Shown here in pieces: positions 44,446 to 44,566 of a stretch of DNA of 44,566 bases. The stretch is from positions 1 to 44,566 of the forward strand of contig MCFE01000691.1 of NCBI GenBank assembly GCA_002104905.1, written 5' to 3'. The notes below the pieces were generated by a model. The model saw only the letters and a program-made list of their open reading frames with translations, was not told where the DNA came from and searched no databases. Within the stretch, counting starts at the first letter, position 1. Every line of letters starts with the position of its first letter. The position numbers were made by a program, and so were the translations under genes. Source of the DNA: Basidiobolus meristosporus CBS 931.73. Taxonomy: Eukaryota; Basidiobolomycota; Basidiobolomycetes; Basidiobolales; Basidiobolaceae.

Positions 44446-44566
44446 GGATTTATGGGTAGTAGCTTTACGATTTAGATCATTTTCAGTCCGTAGTAAACCA
44501 TATAGTCAAAACGATCTCGGATTTTACTTAATTTGTAGAGTCAGATCAAGGAGGAGAGATTCATTG

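Larger units (their letters stand above)
41567..44566 (+). repeat. tRNA array unit, copy 3 (forward, truncated by window end)
   Basis: Copy 3 has the same orientation as copy 1 at an offset of 7326, then 7325 after a one-base deletion near 43078. It carries Gly to Pro; Asp and Gln would lie beyond the window. The match to copy 1 continues to the last base, where g replaces a. It mirrors copy 2 about 41515.5. Confidence 0.95.

Noticed and set aside
33943-44566. Inverted repeats as a transposon with terminal inverted repeats, or repeats as a CRISPR array
   Set aside because: No transposase, integrase or target-site duplication was found, and the repeated units are kilobase tRNA blocks rather than short spaced repeats.

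Overview
The window looks like nuclear DNA of a filamentous, probably early-diverging fungus. Nearly every gene is split by short GT-AG introns, mostly 50-70 bp and down to 36 bp. The genes are fungal in type: Mtf1, Gem1, Hse1, Ytm1, a myristoylated Ppz-type phosphatase and a Pmt4-type mannosyltransferase. A 4E-T-like protein and an ADIP/Msd1-type protein sit among them. The species cannot be fixed from sequence alone. All exon models were built by eye from splice signals, reading-frame continuity and family resemblance.

Region 1 (1-13.7 kb, visibly GC-richer): mtf1 (-) and the complex I 75 kDa subunit (+) share a divergent promoter. Then come an ARMT1/DUF89 phosphatase (-), a Ppz-like phosphatase (+), a Pmt4-like protein O-mannosyltransferase (-) and the 17-exon Miro GTPase GEM1 (-).

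Region 2 (13.9-24.8 kb): eIF4E (+), the ESCRT-0 subunit Hse1/STAM (-), V-ATPase subunit e (+), a 50-bp tandem repeat, heme O synthase COX10 (+), the ribosome-biogenesis WD protein Ytm1 (+) and an ADIP/Msd1-like coiled-coil protein (+).

Region 3 (24.7-33.9 kb): a 963-residue 4E-T-like eIF4E-binding protein (-), a NIT2-like omega-amidase with 16- and 21-nt exons (-), then a divergent pair of secreted proteins: a two-domain fasciclin (-) and a tyrosinase (+).

Region 4 (33.94 kb to the window end) contains no protein genes. It is a tRNA array: a unit of about 3.8 kb carrying nine different intronless tRNA genes (Gly-UCC, Lys-UUU, Ser-GCU, Glu-UUC, Arg-UCU, Met-CAU, Pro-UGG, Asp-GUC, Gln-UUG) and one tRNA-like relic. 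It is present three times in alternating orientation (forward, inverted, forward). The fold-back centres are near 37,852 and 41,515, each with a short unpaired loop. The third copy runs off the window. In all there are 25 tRNA genes in about 10.3 kb. The copies differ by a few substitutions and indels. This nested palindromic tRNA array is the most unusual thing in the window.

Functional themes: mitochondrial biogenesis (mtf1, NDUFS1, COX10, GEM1), translation (eIF4E, 4E-T, Ytm1, tRNAs), the endomembrane system (Pmt4, Hse1, V-ATPase e) and the cell surface (fasciclin, tyrosinase). Apart from shared divergent promoters I see no operon-like linkage.
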